From: Sphaerolaimus hirsutus
Lineage: Eukaryota > Nematoda > Chromadorea > Monhysterida > Sphaerolaimidae
DNA: 64,000 nucleotides
Direction of reading: 5' to 3'
Assembly (NCBI GenBank): GCA_964036195.1
Contig: CAXIWS010000429.1
Span: forward strand, 1 to 64,000
Below the pieces are notes generated by a model. The model had not been told where the DNA came from and did not search any database. It saw only the letters and a list, made by a program, of their open reading frames with translations. Below, one piece after another: positions 43,078-53,149 of this stretch; within the stretch, counting starts at the first letter, position 1, and every line of letters begins with the position of its first letter. A program made the translations under genes and the position numbers.

Positions 43078-44510
43078 GGTCTTTGTTCAATCTCATTGGT
43101 GTGTATTTGTAGCATGTTTCTCCCACTTTTCCTGTCTGATAAATTATGTATGGCTGCACTTCCTTGCATTCCCAAAACATAATTGCTTCTCCAGCCCATT
43201 CTGCATGAACATCCTGTCTTCCCAGCATGGCTCGAATCCCCAGTGTTGGATCGATGCGGAAAAGCTGAGTCAACATGTCCAGCTGGTTCTTGCGAAGTTG
43301 ACATAGCTGATGCCATACAATCGCAAATTGTGCCTGAGTCATCTCTCTGACTACATGTTGCAGGAACTGAAACTTGGAGTTTCTGTCGTCCAACCTAGCA
43401 TACAATGTTCCACTGATTGTCGACTCTCTCGCCTCCACTATCTTTCCTGGCATTGCCCATTCTACAGGCACATCTTCTCTTCTGTCAAACTGGATGAATA
43501 CACCTCCTTGATCGGTGTAGTATGTGTCTCCCGGAACACATTCTGAACCAATTGGCCTCTTTGTCTTGTTGCTGTGGGAGTATGCTGCTTGCAATTTTGA
43601 CACAATAATTGTCTGGCCAGATATCTCTGATTTGAATCTGCCAATTCTCTCATATGCACATTGATGCTTGAAATTCTCCGTATCCCACACTGTAATTCCA
43701 TAATTGTGGTCTCTGCAATGTCCCATCATGGCTCTGCACTGGCTGAAATCTTGCAAGTCGCTGATTACAGTCTTTCCATCGAGTGAAGCCACGGTTCCTT
43801 CTTCCATGTAGAAGTTACTGACGACATTCTCTTTGTCATGACAACACCATGAATATTCCACATTCAAGGTTTGATCAGTTGTCCACACTCTGGGTTCCAT
43901 TTCTACCAAAGGTGTTCCTCTGAACATCTTGTGAATTCTTGCATAGTTACAGGCTACCACGCCAACTTGCTGGTATTTCTCAAAATTGCTTGTAATGCCT
44001 TTCGCTCCCCAGAAACTGGTGTGTGTGATGATTTCTTTGATTCTGATGTAGCATCTGTATGCTTTCTCTTTCTGTGGAATCTGTCTCTGTGCGTAAAGTG
44101 TAACTTTCATTGCCTTGACAAAATTCCTTGGTGGGATATGGCACTGCACTTCTTCAGGAACTGTAAGCGCATGTCCATGCCTTCCACTGGTGCAAATCTG
44201 ATACTTCTGGCTTTGTGAACTGATCACCTGTTCCACAGGATGATCCTTGATTGCGTCTTTGAATCTCTCATAAGTCTGCATCTCTCTGACAGACTTTGGC
44301 GGCCATTCTGAAGGCAAAGGCGGCAACCCATGATGCGCTGCCAATGATGGTGGCCTTACTGTCGAGGTTTCTAGAACGTATGTTCTGGAAAATACTTCGC
44401 TATAAGCTTTGCCGGCTTCTCTCAGCGTTGCTGACTCTGACATGCCTGTCAGCATCAACACCATGCACAGCATTCCAATCACCAGACTGCTGGTGGTTGC
44501 TGTGGCTTTC
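42986..44510 (-). other. BEL-2 envelope-like region, N-terminal part
   Basis: Starts with a hydrophobic segment and continues with paired cysteines that align in order with BEL-1 (for example CCHDKENVVSNFYMEEGTVA against CHNLSNTVMNFHIEEGVVA). Near 43,270-43,320 it has the helix motif WHQLCQLRKNQ, and shortly after DPTLGIRAMLGRQ and FWECKEV, again the pattern expected from a class III fusion glycoprotein. Confidence 0.55.
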
Positions 44511-47500
44511 CCTGTCGCACTCCTCAGGACTCTATCCGATGCTGAGTTCCTCTGAGCAGGGTTTTGTACAGAGTCTCTGTTCGAGCTCTGATTTCTGACA
44601 TGTTTCTGGACAATTGCCGGGTCCAGTAAATCCACTTTGACTGTCACTGCTGTCTCTGGGATATCCATTGTCTTTGAATTGATTTCCAGTGGATACAATT
44701 GATTGAGTGGTCTGCTAACCACATTTCTGTTGGCAGTTCTGACTTTTGCTGAGCGAATCTGTCCATCTTTGCTGGGCTCTAACTGCTCGATGCGACCCAT
44801 CCTCCATGCACCTCTGGGCATGTTCTCTTCATAAATCAGCACAACTTCATTCACTTTGGGTTCTTGAGTCGCTGTTAATCTGCCATGTCTGTGTGTCACC
44901 TGAGTCCTTTCCCTCAAGCTCGGGATATACTCTTGATGCCACAAGTCCCAGAACTTATCCAAAGTTTGCTGGGTTGTCTCCCAATATTTCTGCAGTTTCG
45001 TTGCGTTATCCATTCTGGGCACAAATTCTCCATCTTTGCCTGCATCAAACTGTGGTGCTCCAATCTGACCTTCCCCTGTCAGGAAGTCTTTTGGCGTCAG
45101 CACTCTGAGGCTCTTTACATCACCATAGATGTAAGAGATTGGCCTGCTGTTGATCACTGCCTCGACTTCTGGCAGAAGTGTCAACAATTCTTGCAGGGTT
45201 AACATTCTGTGCCCCACAGCTGCCTTGAAATATTTCTTGGTGATGCCCACCATTCTCTCATAGACTCCTCCCTGCCATGGTGCCATAGGAGTAGTCATGT
45301 TCCACTGGATTTGTTGCTGTGAGCAGTATGTCTGTACTGCTCCACTTTTGACCATCTCTGACCATTCTTTCCCAGTATTAATGGCCTTGTCAGTGCTTGA
45401 GCTGAGCACTTTCTCTGTCAATTTGAATTGCGTCGCATTGTCTGAAATTACTGCCTCAGGCTTTCCACGCCTGGCGATGAATCTCCTGACTGCGTTCAGG
45501 AATTCTTGTGCTGTCATGTCTAGCACACTTTCTAGGTGAACTGCACGTGTCACCATGCATGTGAACAAACAGATCCACATTTTCCTGTGATCTTTGTCCA
45601 CTTTGTACCAAACTGGTCCCAAATAATCCAAGCCTGTGTATTGGAACGGTCTGGCTCTCTGAACTCTGGTTTCTGGTAAATCTGGCATTGGTGGAAGCTG
45701 GTACGGCTTCGCTCCCAATTTCTTACAGGTTGGGCAGGTTCTGGTCACATTGTATATCACCCGTCTGCCCTGTGTAATCCAGTACTTTTGTCTGATTGCT
45801 GCCAATGTGTGTTGCACTCCTGCGTGCATCAACTTCTCATGCTGGTCTCTGACGATCAGCTGAGTCACTGTAGCCGTTGCTGGCAACAGTATGAGTGGCA
45901 CTGTGACCTCCTGCGGGTCTGTATGATCCATTCTGCCGTGGCACTTCAGGATTCCATCCTGATGCATTTGCACATTGAGCCATTTGATCAACTGCTGGTC
46001 TGCAGCTATTTTCTTGCCATTCTGGCTGCCTTTGCTGTGGCCTGTTGCCAGAATTTCTGCCACTCCTTTGTAATGATTCTGTTGCGTCGCTTTAACCCAA
46101 TATTTCAACGCAATCTCTCTCTCTTCAATGCTGATAATTCCCTGTGGTTTCATTGTACCACAGATACTTTCCATGATTTCTGACAATCCATTCTGACTGT
46201 CATTTTTTCTGCGCTTTTTGTGCATCTGCCGCACAAATCTCATCACGTATACTGTTGAATCCAGTAACTTTGTCAGTAATGAGAATCTTTGTATCTCAAT
46301 TCCCAATGGGTTGCTTTGCTTGCTTTCATCAGCTTGCACATTGCTGGCATCTGGGTCACTGACCACTTGCTGTGTGGCGCCCAGGTAAATTGGACTGGCC
46401 TTTGGGAACTTGAGCTCCTCTTTCTTGATTTCTGCCATTACTTCTGGCGTAACTGGCTCCACTTTCGGCTCTGGCCACTCTCCAGTCATTAGCCATTCTG
46501 GTCCCTTCCACCACAGGTTACTGCCTTCCAACTCTGACATATTCATGCCTCTTGTGGCCATGTCAGCTGGGTTTTCTAGTCCTGTAATGTGTCTGATGTG
46601 CATGTTCTCTGTCTCACTCTGAATTTTCCTGATTTCATCCAATCTGTTCTTGACAAAACATGCTAGTGGCTTCGCTGTCGTCAGCCACTGCAGACAACAG
46701 GTTGAATCTGACCATACAACTGTTTGACTGAATTTGACGTCCTTGAGCTCTTTGTGAATAAACTTTGACATTCTGCTGCCGATCAACATTGCTAACAATT
46801 CCAGCCGTGGAATTGTCACTTCTGGTTTCTTTGGAGCGAGTCTCAATCTGGAGTACAGCAGGCTTGACGTGCCGCTGTCATTTTCTGTTTTCTGGCATAT
46901 GTATGCCGCTGCGCTGTATGCCATTGCTGAGGCATCAACGAAGATGTGCAGTTGTGCATCTGCACCACTCTGATAATCCAGATTTCTGTTGAACTTGATC
47001 TGTCCAACCTTGAGCAATTCTGTCTCTAATTGCTGCCAAATTGCTGTCTGTTCCTCAGACAGGGGTGTGTCCCATTCTTTGGCACTTGGTCCTGAATGCC
47101 ATAACGTTTGCAAAAATCTCTTTGCTGGCAGTAGGACAGGACTAACGAGTCCCATTGGATCAAAACATCCCGCAGTCACCTTTGCAACTGTCCTTTTCGT
47201 GGGAAGTTTGATTTTCTGGTCAGTTTCTGATAACTGTGGTTGCTGAACTGTCTTTGGCGTTTTCAGCCACATCTGGTCGCTCTCTGTGTCCCATTTCATT
47301 CCTAGGACTGTTGTGACAATTTCCTTGGCTACATCTGACTCTGCCAATTGCCAAGTAAAGTTCTTATTGTTGCTGTTCCATTCTCTCAGATTCATCTGTG
47401 CCTCTGTGAACAGCACTTTGGATTCCTGGTACAATTCGATTGCTTTCTGCTCTGTGTCCACACTGAGGATCAAATTATCCACATACAGATTTTCATCGAT

Positions 47501-50500
47501 CAATTTTGCATTTTCTGTGCCAGCTTGATTCAGGTGGTATCTGACTGTCAGCGCCAGCAGCGCTGGGCTGCAGATTATACCAAATGGTACTCTGGCAAAT
47601 CTGTAAATCTGAATGTTGTCCTCCATGGATGGTTTCGTGGGGTCCTTGTACCACAGAAATCGTGTCACATCTCTATCACTGTCCTGCAGACTAATCTGCA
47701 GAAACGCTTTCTCTATGTCTGCGACCAGGGCGATTCCATGCAACCGGAATCGCATCAGCATCCCTACCAGCTGTGGTAGTATCACTGGACCGCGATACAT
47801 GCACTCATTCAAGCTTGGCATGCCTGGCGGTTTCGCTGAGGCATCATATACCTCTCTGACCTTTGTGGTAGTTTTCTCTGGCGTTATCACTGGTTGATGA
47901 GGCAATATATGGAATTTTCTGCCATCCATAATATCCTCTTGGACTTTCTCAATCACTCCTTGCTCCTCTTGCGCTTTCATGATTGCCTGAATTTTCTCCA
48001 GTAATTCTGGGTCTCTCTTGAGCCTGTTGGTGAGGTATCTGAACCTTTTGAACGCCATTGCTTTATTGTCTGGGAGTTCATGCAAATTCGGTTTGTACAT
48101 GAACTTTACAGAGTACCGTCCATCTGGGTTTCTCTGTACACTCTCATTGAATTGCTTGATGGCCTCATCATCCTCGACGAGGTCTGGCTGGTCCATTATG
48201 CCAATGGTATCCAGTCTATCCATGTCTTTGACATTTGGTACAGGAGCAATTGACAACGGTGTTTCCTCGTACCACTTTTCTCTCTGAATTTGATGCACAA
48301 TTGTATTGACCACTACCGGATATGCGCCATCCGTGGTCCATTGATTTCTGTTGCTCGTCAGCTGCCCACCTCCCATCAGCAATCCCAATTCTGATGGAAT
48401 GACATACAATCCTGACGGAAGTCTGGTGGTGCTGGTGTTTCTGGACATCAAGTCCCAGAAATAATTCAAGCCCACTATAATGTCTGGCTTGAACTTGCAC
48501 TCTGTCCCTTTTTCCTTGGGAATTCTGTCTGCAAAGTAACTCTCATCCGGGAAGTACTTCTGCAGGTACCTTTCGTCCTGTTCTGACACAGGCACTTTGA
48601 CTTGTTCTGTGGTCAACGTCGGGACCACATCAGCCACCATATCAACTTTCTGGCCATTTCTGAGCCGCATTCTGAATTCCACTTGCTGTACTACTTTATA
48701 GTGCGGCTTTTCATTTCCGAATGTGTACACCTGGATGTGGTGTTCACCTGTACTCTTCAAATTGAGTTTCTTGGCCACTTTCTCTGACATGTACGTTCCC
48801 TGGGATCCTGTGTCCAGGAACGCTTGAATCTGTAGTGGTGGCTGTTCAGGCTCCATCTCTGTATCCATTTCTGAAGCCTCAATCACGGTTCTGGCTGTCA
48901 TCAACATTGACATGTTCCTGTTTACTGACAGGTTCACTGACGTATTTTGTTGCTTTGTATTTGGTTCTGTAACCACTGTGCTGGATATGGTTTCTGTCTC
49001 TACCATTTCTGGTCCAGCTTCTTCCACAGTGACACAATTCACTGTGGCTTTTCTCTGTTGGCTCTGTGCTGGTCGACCGGCCGTCGGCACAGACTTTCTG
49101 CCATTGTTTGTTGATTGCTGGCCATTCTGTTGACCATTTGCTCTGAATGCTGGAATTTGCCGTCCAGCGTTTCCATTGCCATTGTCACCAAATTTCTCTG
49201 GGCACACCGCAGTGTGGGGCCTATTGGACTTGCAATAGAAGCAACTTCTCGTAAATTGACATTGATTCATGTAATGCCCTTTCTGCAGGCATCTCAGGCA
49301 TCGCTCTGCCTTTGACAAAATCACTCTCCTTTCTCTGGCAGTTTTGAACTTTGGACACTTATCATTAAAGTGTAATTGCTGTGTGTCATTGCAGAACACA
49401 CACGGCCTCCCAGGATTCATAAATCCAGCCTGTGGTGCACTCTGACCATTCTGGATCACAGACATGCTCCCTGTGCTGGTCCTTGGGTTCTCTGGCCCTC
49501 TGAATCGATTCCCATTGCCTTGGAACCGATTATTGAATTGTTGTGCGCGTGGATTATTCCCGAATCCCTGGCGCGATTGCTGAACTGGTGCCTCAGTTTG
49601 CTGTGCATGCTGTACAGCCTCACTGAGCGCTAGCTGCTGGCCAAACAGCTTTCTGAATTTTTCCACCGTCAAGGCTTCCTCAGTTCCCTGTTCCTTCTGG
49701 ATTTCTCTGAGAACCTCGGGTGGTACTTTCTGTTGCAGCTGGCTCAACAGCATTGGATGCTCCACTGATTCACCCAGTGACTCCAACTGCTGGAGCAGCC
49801 TTTCAATTGCATCAAACAAAATTCTCATATCCTGACAGGTATTCCTGGCCTGTCGCAGCTTCATGATATTACTCATCAGCGTGTTTCTGACCACAACTGG
49901 CTGATCATATCTCTTTTTTAACATTGCAATTGCGGGTGCATAATTCTCTGCGGTCACACTCAATCCACTGATCATGCCAAATGCTGAGCCTTTCAGCAAG
50001 CTCCTCAAGTATGAAAACTTGGAAATGTCCTCCAAATCTGTCCGATTGTGAATGTGGGATTCGAACATTTGCCACCATGATCTAAATTTGACAATTTCCC
50101 CAGTAAACTGTTCCACTTCCAGTTTCTGCAATTTGACGCTCTTTGCTGTGGTTGCATTGGTTGAACTGGCTCCCGGAGCAGCTCCCTGAGCTGTCAGAGC
50201 CATCTGTGCAGCCATCTGCTGTATGAATGCTGTATTGACTTCATACATGGTATTTCCGCTCTGTTGCTGGATCATGTCTTGCAACTCTTCGATGTACACA
50301 TTCATGGCTACTACTTTCTGTGTCACCAAGTCTGACATATTTGCATATTCCTCATATGAGTCTTGGTATATCTTCTGTTCTTGTTCCATCTGGTCGGGTT
50401 CGTCAATGTCCTTGACGATATCCCTCCATGCGTCAAATTGAGTTCTCACTGCAGTCATTGCACTTTCCAATTTTGCACCCTCCTGTTTGATAGATGCAAT

Positions 50501-50650
50501 CACTCTTCTCATCTCTGTTCTCTTATCATCCTTTGATGCTTCCGCAAATAGTTCCAGGTCATATTTGGCAAATTCTCTTGCCAATCTACTTTCCACCCTG
50601 TGCTTTGCTGGCCCCAGGGTCTTTCTGATGTGACCCGTTGGTGAAACCAT
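42986..50650 (-). CDS. BEL-2 Gag-Pol-Env polyprotein (envelope part incomplete)
   Basis: About 2,554 codons from ATG at 50,650 (an earlier GTG at 50,674 is not needed). Order by residue: DUF1759-type capsid (LQKLEVEQFTGEIVKF, about 185-330), zinc knuckles (CVFCNDTQQLHFNDKC, CLRCLQKGHYMNQC, CFYCKSNRPHTAVC, about 420-490), protease (FLDTGSQGTYMS, about 620), RT (LVADIEKAFLQI; LYVDNLILS near 1,065), RNase H region (LHIFVDASAMAY, VWSDSTCCLQWL), integrase finger (H...H...CPTCKK, about 1,610-1,650) and core (GLDYLGP 1,680, ISDNATQF 1,745, GVYERMVG 1,805), DUF5641-type (PRGAWRMGRI, about 1,955), then signal-like LVIGMLCMVLMLTGMSESA (about 2,065) and a cysteine-rich ectodomain that runs out of frame near 43,080. 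The residual codons to 42,986 are out-of-frame sequence. Confidence 0.9.
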   Translation of the reverse strand: MVSPTGHIRKTLGPAKHRVESRLAREFAKYDLELFAEASKDDKRTEMRRVIASIKQEGAKLESAMTAVRTQFDAWRDIVKDIDEPDQMEQEQKIYQDSYEEYANMSDLVTQKVVAMNVYIEELQDMIQQQSGNTMYEVNTAFIQQMAAQMALTAQGAAPGASSTNATTAKSVKLQKLEVEQFTGEIVKFRSWWQMFESHIHNRTDLEDISKFSYLRSLLKGSAFGMISGLSVTAENYAPAIAMLKKRYDQPVVVRNTLMSNIMKLRQARNTCQDMRILFDAIERLLQQLESLGESVEHPMLLSQLQQKVPPEVLREIQKEQGTEEALTVEKFRKLFGQQLALSEAVQHAQQTEAPVQQSRQGFGNNPRAQQFNNRFQGNGNRFRGPENPRTSTGSMSVIQNGQSAPQAGFMNPGRPCVFCNDTQQLHFNDKCPKFKTARERRVILSKAERCLRCLQKGHYMNQCQFTRSCFYCKSNRPHTAVCPEKFGDNGNGNAGRQIPAFRANGQQNGQQSTNNGRKSVPTAGRPAQSQQRKATVNCVTVEEAGPEMVETETISSTVVTEPNTKQQNTSVNLSVNRNMSMLMTARTVIEASEMDTEMEPEQPPLQIQAFLDTGSQGTYMSEKVAKKLNLKSTGEHHIQVYTFGNEKPHYKVVQQVEFRMRLRNGQKVDMVADVVPTLTTEQVKVPVSEQDERYLQKYFPDESYFADRIPKEKGTECKFKPDIIVGLNYFWDLMSRNTSTTRLPSGLYVIPSELGLLMGGGQLTSNRNQWTTDGAYPVVVNTIVHQIQREKWYEETPLSIAPVPNVKDMDRLDTIGIMDQPDLVEDDEAIKQFNESVQRNPDGRYSVKFMYKPNLHELPDNKAMAFKRFRYLTNRLKRDPELLEKIQAIMKAQEEQGVIEKVQEDIMDGRKFHILPHQPVITPEKTTTKVREVYDASAKPPGMPSLNECMYRGPVILPQLVGMLMRFRLHGIALVADIEKAFLQISLQDSDRDVTRFLWYKDPTKPSMEDNIQIYRFARVPFGIICSPALLALTVRYHLNQAGTENAKLIDENLYVDNLILSVDTEQKAIELYQESKVLFTEAQMNLREWNSNNKNFTWQLAESDVAKEIVTTVLGMKWDTESDQMWLKTPKTVQQPQLSETDQKIKLPTKRTVAKVTAGCFDPMGLVSPVLLPAKRFLQTLWHSGPSAKEWDTPLSEEQTAIWQQLETELLKVGQIKFNRNLDYQSGADAQLHIFVDASAMAYSAAAYICQKTENDSGTSSLLYSRLRLAPKKPEVTIPRLELLAMLIGSRMSKFIHKELKDVKFSQTVVWSDSTCCLQWLTTAKPLACFVKNRLDEIRKIQSETENMHIRHITGLENPADMATRGMNMSELEGSNLWWKGPEWLMTGEWPEPKVEPVTPEVMAEIKKEELKFPKASPIYLGATQQVVSDPDASNVQADESKQSNPLGIEIQRFSLLTKLLDSTVYVMRFVRQMHKKRRKNDSQNGLSEIMESICGTMKPQGIISIEEREIALKYWVKATQQNHYKGVAEILATGHSKGSQNGKKIAADQQLIKWLNVQMHQDGILKCHGRMDHTDPQEVTVPLILLPATATVTQLIVRDQHEKLMHAGVQHTLAAIRQKYWITQGRRVIYNVTRTCPTCKKLGAKPYQLPPMPDLPETRVQRARPFQYTGLDYLGPVWYKVDKDHRKMWICLFTCMVTRAVHLESVLDMTAQEFLNAVRRFIARRGKPEAVISDNATQFKLTEKVLSSSTDKAINTGKEWSEMVKSGAVQTYCSQQQIQWNMTTPMAPWQGGVYERMVGITKKYFKAAVGHRMLTLQELLTLLPEVEAVINSRPISYIYGDVKSLRVLTPKDFLTGEGQIGAPQFDAGKDGEFVPRMDNATKLQKYWETTQQTLDKFWDLWHQEYIPSLRERTQVTHRHGRLTATQEPKVNEVVLIYEENMPRGAWRMGRIEQLEPSKDGQIRSAKVRTANRNVVSRPLNQLYPLEINSKTMDIPETAVTVKVDLLDPAIVQKHVRNQSSNRDSVQNPAQRNSASDRVLRSATGKATATTSSLVIGMLCMVLMLTGMSESATLREAGKAYSEVFSRTYVLETSTVRPPSLAAHHGLPPLPSEWPPKSVREMQTYERFKDAIKDHPVEQVISSQSQKYQICTSGRHGHALTVPEEVQCHIPPRNFVKAMKVTLYAQRQIPQKEKAYRCYIRIKEIITHTSFWGAKGITSNFEKYQQVGVVACNYARIHKMFRGTPLVEMEPRVWTTDQTLNVEYSWCCHDKENVVSNFYMEEGTVASLDGKTVISDLQDFSQCRAMMGHCRDHNYGITVWDTENFKHQCAYERIGRFKSEISGQTIIVSKLQAAYSHSNKTKRPIGSECVPGDTYYTDQGGVFIQFDRREDVPVEWAMPGKIVEARESTISGTLYARLDDRNSKFQFLQHVVREMTQAQFAIVWHQLCQLRKNQLDMLTQLFRIDPTLGIRAMLGRQDVHAEWAGEAIMFWECKEVQPYIIYQTGKVGETCYKYTPMRLNKDLVVQEPRQQRFGGEITRRRLQPHHTAPVQK

Positions 50651-51860
50651 TTTTGCTGATGAATTTTCCTTCACTGATTCTCTTTATAGTGCGTCTCCTG
50701 TGACGCTTGTGACGCTTCTCTGCGTCTCTCTGTGCAGTGCTCTGTGCACCACGGATTTGTTGTGCCACGCACAATACCAATGCAGTCCTACAGGCCCCTG
50801 ACGTGTTCTCACGCGTTGACCTTTACTGCACTGGCACCAGGTGTGTTCCTAAAGCCCCTGACGTGATTGTTTACACGCGTTGACTTCAACACACCGGTCA
50901 AATCCACCTGGACAATAAACAATTTATTTGCCCAGCAGTGTGCGCCCAAGGAGGGTCCGTACACACTCTTTCTGAGCGCTCTGGCGCTCTTTCTGGCACG
51001 CCTGTGTGCCTTGTGACCACGCCGGCCACTTGCTTTCCTGAGCGGCTCCTGTGCCGCTGTGCGCAGTGCTGCGCTTGCCGTGTCGCCTGTGACACGTTTC
51101 TGTGCACTCTGGTGCACTTTCTGATTCTGGGCAGTGTTTCTGTACACTGCTCTGCAATTGCGCCTGTGCAATGCAGTATTCTGGCACTTTTGTGCTGTCT
51201 GATCTGATGGTACCGAGCAGGCACAGCGTGTATATTTGATGGGAGCTCCGCAAAGCCCCTACACGCTACCAAGTATCCTAATACTTGGTTTTCAAATCCA
51301 CTCTCTGTCAGCTACAGCCCTCTGTCAGCTACAGCCCTTTGTACACTGATACCCCTACTTTTGCACTTCCGAGGTATGAGTCCACTCTTACCCAGTGGAG
51401 CGAGGGACCTCAGCGAATGCCCAAAAAACAGCCCTTTGACTAGCGTGGCTCTGTGGCGATCCTGTCTCCGTCAGGTCACCCTCCCTTGGCATAGGAAGGA
51501 CGTGCGAGTGGTCACTGGCGTCCGGATGTCCAGGAGCGTCCAGCAAAAGTTTGACCACCGTCCGACAATGACTCCTTGTCAAATGCCGGTGCCGCCCAGC
51601 GTCTAGCACCTTGCCAGAACACTGGTGAAAGCTGCCTGAAATCCTGACAGGCTTGTCAGAACTCCAGTGTCCTCCGCGCGTGAGCGTAGAACCGCTCCCA
51701 GGATGTAGACAGGAGTGCCGTGACTTTGGCACAATGCTGTCTACAAATCAACAGCCAACGCTCAGCCAAGGCCAATTGATGTTCAGCAGGACTTTTGAAG
51801 TTCTGCCAACTGCCACACAATGTCCGTTCCGGCTTGGTGATAGCACAATGTCATGCAATC
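50651..51860 (-). other. BEL-2 untranslated leader
   Basis: 1.2 kb between primer site and gag ATG, far longer than the 0.26-kb leader of BEL-1. It is dense in CAGA, GTGCAC and ACACAGG words on the element strand, and several short frames (up to 124 codons, basic and Q/R/A-rich) overlap in three phases at 50,809-51,272. Low complexity explains them better than a gene. It is a likely place for a packaging signal. Confidence 0.55.
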
Positions 51861-51878
51861 ACCCTGCTCGCTGCGCCA
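51861..51878 (-). promoter_or_regulatory. BEL-2 primer-binding site (tRNA-Ser-like)
   Basis: The element strand reads TGGCGCAGCGAGCAGGGT next to the 5' LTR. The complement ACCCTGCTCGCTGCGCCA fits the 3' end of tRNA-Ser(UGA), from memory without mismatch. Confidence 0.75.
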
Positions 51879-53144
51879 TGTGTTGAAGCCACCGAAGTCA
51901 GCGTCTTCTACCACCGAATCCGGCTGCTTCAAGACCGTAGTGAGAAACGGCCTTTAGAGTGGTTGATTTCCCGTTGTTGCCGAACGTCCACTTGTCGACA
52001 GCCAAGTTGAGTTTATTTCGTAGTTGTGTGTTGAAAAGGGGTTTCGAGATTGTTTCAGGTACTTTATTTTGATCAGATACAGCGTGTTACAAAAGCGCAA
52101 AGCCTAGCGAGCTTCCTAGTCGAAGTTTCTATCGCTAGCTTATTTTGTTCACTTGGGGTGGGTCCGCAGACTGAAGTAAAAACTTCCAAAGTAGCTAAGA
52201 CACGGAAATCATGTATAGAAAAACAGCTACAGTAATTTCCTAATACAAATACACAAATAATTCACAAATGTAACAAATAAACACATCTAGCCGAAACAGT
52301 TGCCTTATACTGCGCGTGCATACATTCAAACAATTATGGTAAAGAAATACCAGGTACAAATTGGGCTAATAGAAAAACTATTAATCTTGAGAGGCGCGAA
52401 GTCGGCAAACTCGGCCGATTTACTAATTTGCTTCAATTTGTCAGAAAACCTTGACGCACATTGGAACTAATATAATAGGGTTTGAAACTGTAAATAGTAG
52501 TGCGAATGTTCCTAATGACGCAAATAGAACATGGTATATTCAACACAACAATAATAATCCCTTCCTGAAACGTATATTTCATAATTAACGAATTGGGACT
52601 TATTTGAAGTAAATGGGTATTGTAATTGAGCAGGGTCTATAAATATTATAAATATAACAAAGTAGTGAACAGGGTTATACAATTATGCCTACGCGAAGGG
52701 CTTTGTAAATACGTACAGTAAATGCTAGTTGCGCGCAGGGCGCTATTTCTTTATTAGGATGCTGGCCTAGATAATTACGCAGCATATAAATATTCACAAG
52801 ATTTGACTTTATCAACTTACAAGTAAACCATGTAAGTGTATATATTATAATGATCAGAAAATTACGGCGAGTTGAATGAGCCTAATATTATGTTAATACA
52901 CCTAATAATAACCTATTTGACCTTTTAACCTAAACATTCCACATAAACCTATCAATAACTTATAGAACACTTTCCTAATTGAATATTCTCCATGGATACG
53001 TAATAAGTGTAGGAAATACAATTTGCGGTAAATTAATATGGTGCATGAAATGTAAATTGGTGCAAATAGGTAAATAGATAAATATGAGCCTAATTATCAA
53101 TTCTCTGTATTTCTTTATCCATCCATTTTGCCACGGTCAGCACA
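51879..53144 (-). repeat. BEL-2 5' LTR
   Basis: 1,266 bp, the same length as the 3' LTR and without a difference in the stretches I compared base by base (start, several internal lines, end). Confidence 0.95.
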
Positions 53145-53149
53145 CTAGG

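Larger units (their letters stand above)
40640..53149 (-). mobile_element. BEL-2: full-length, very young BEL/Pao LTR retrotransposon
   Basis: Minus-strand element of 12.5 kb with two 1,266-bp LTRs (40,645-41,910 and 51,879-53,144) in which I saw no difference, and a 5-bp duplication CTAGG taken from the minisatellite unit. The coding region is one frame for gag, protease, RT, RNase H, integrase, DUF5641-type domain and the first half of the envelope-like region, then a +1 change to the rest. Identical LTRs and the long open frame point to a recent insertion. Confidence 0.95.

Noticed and set aside
42896..50441. Many plus-strand frames of 60-145 codons across BEL-2
   Set aside because: Antisense shadows of the polyprotein; the sense strand has all the recognisable motifs.
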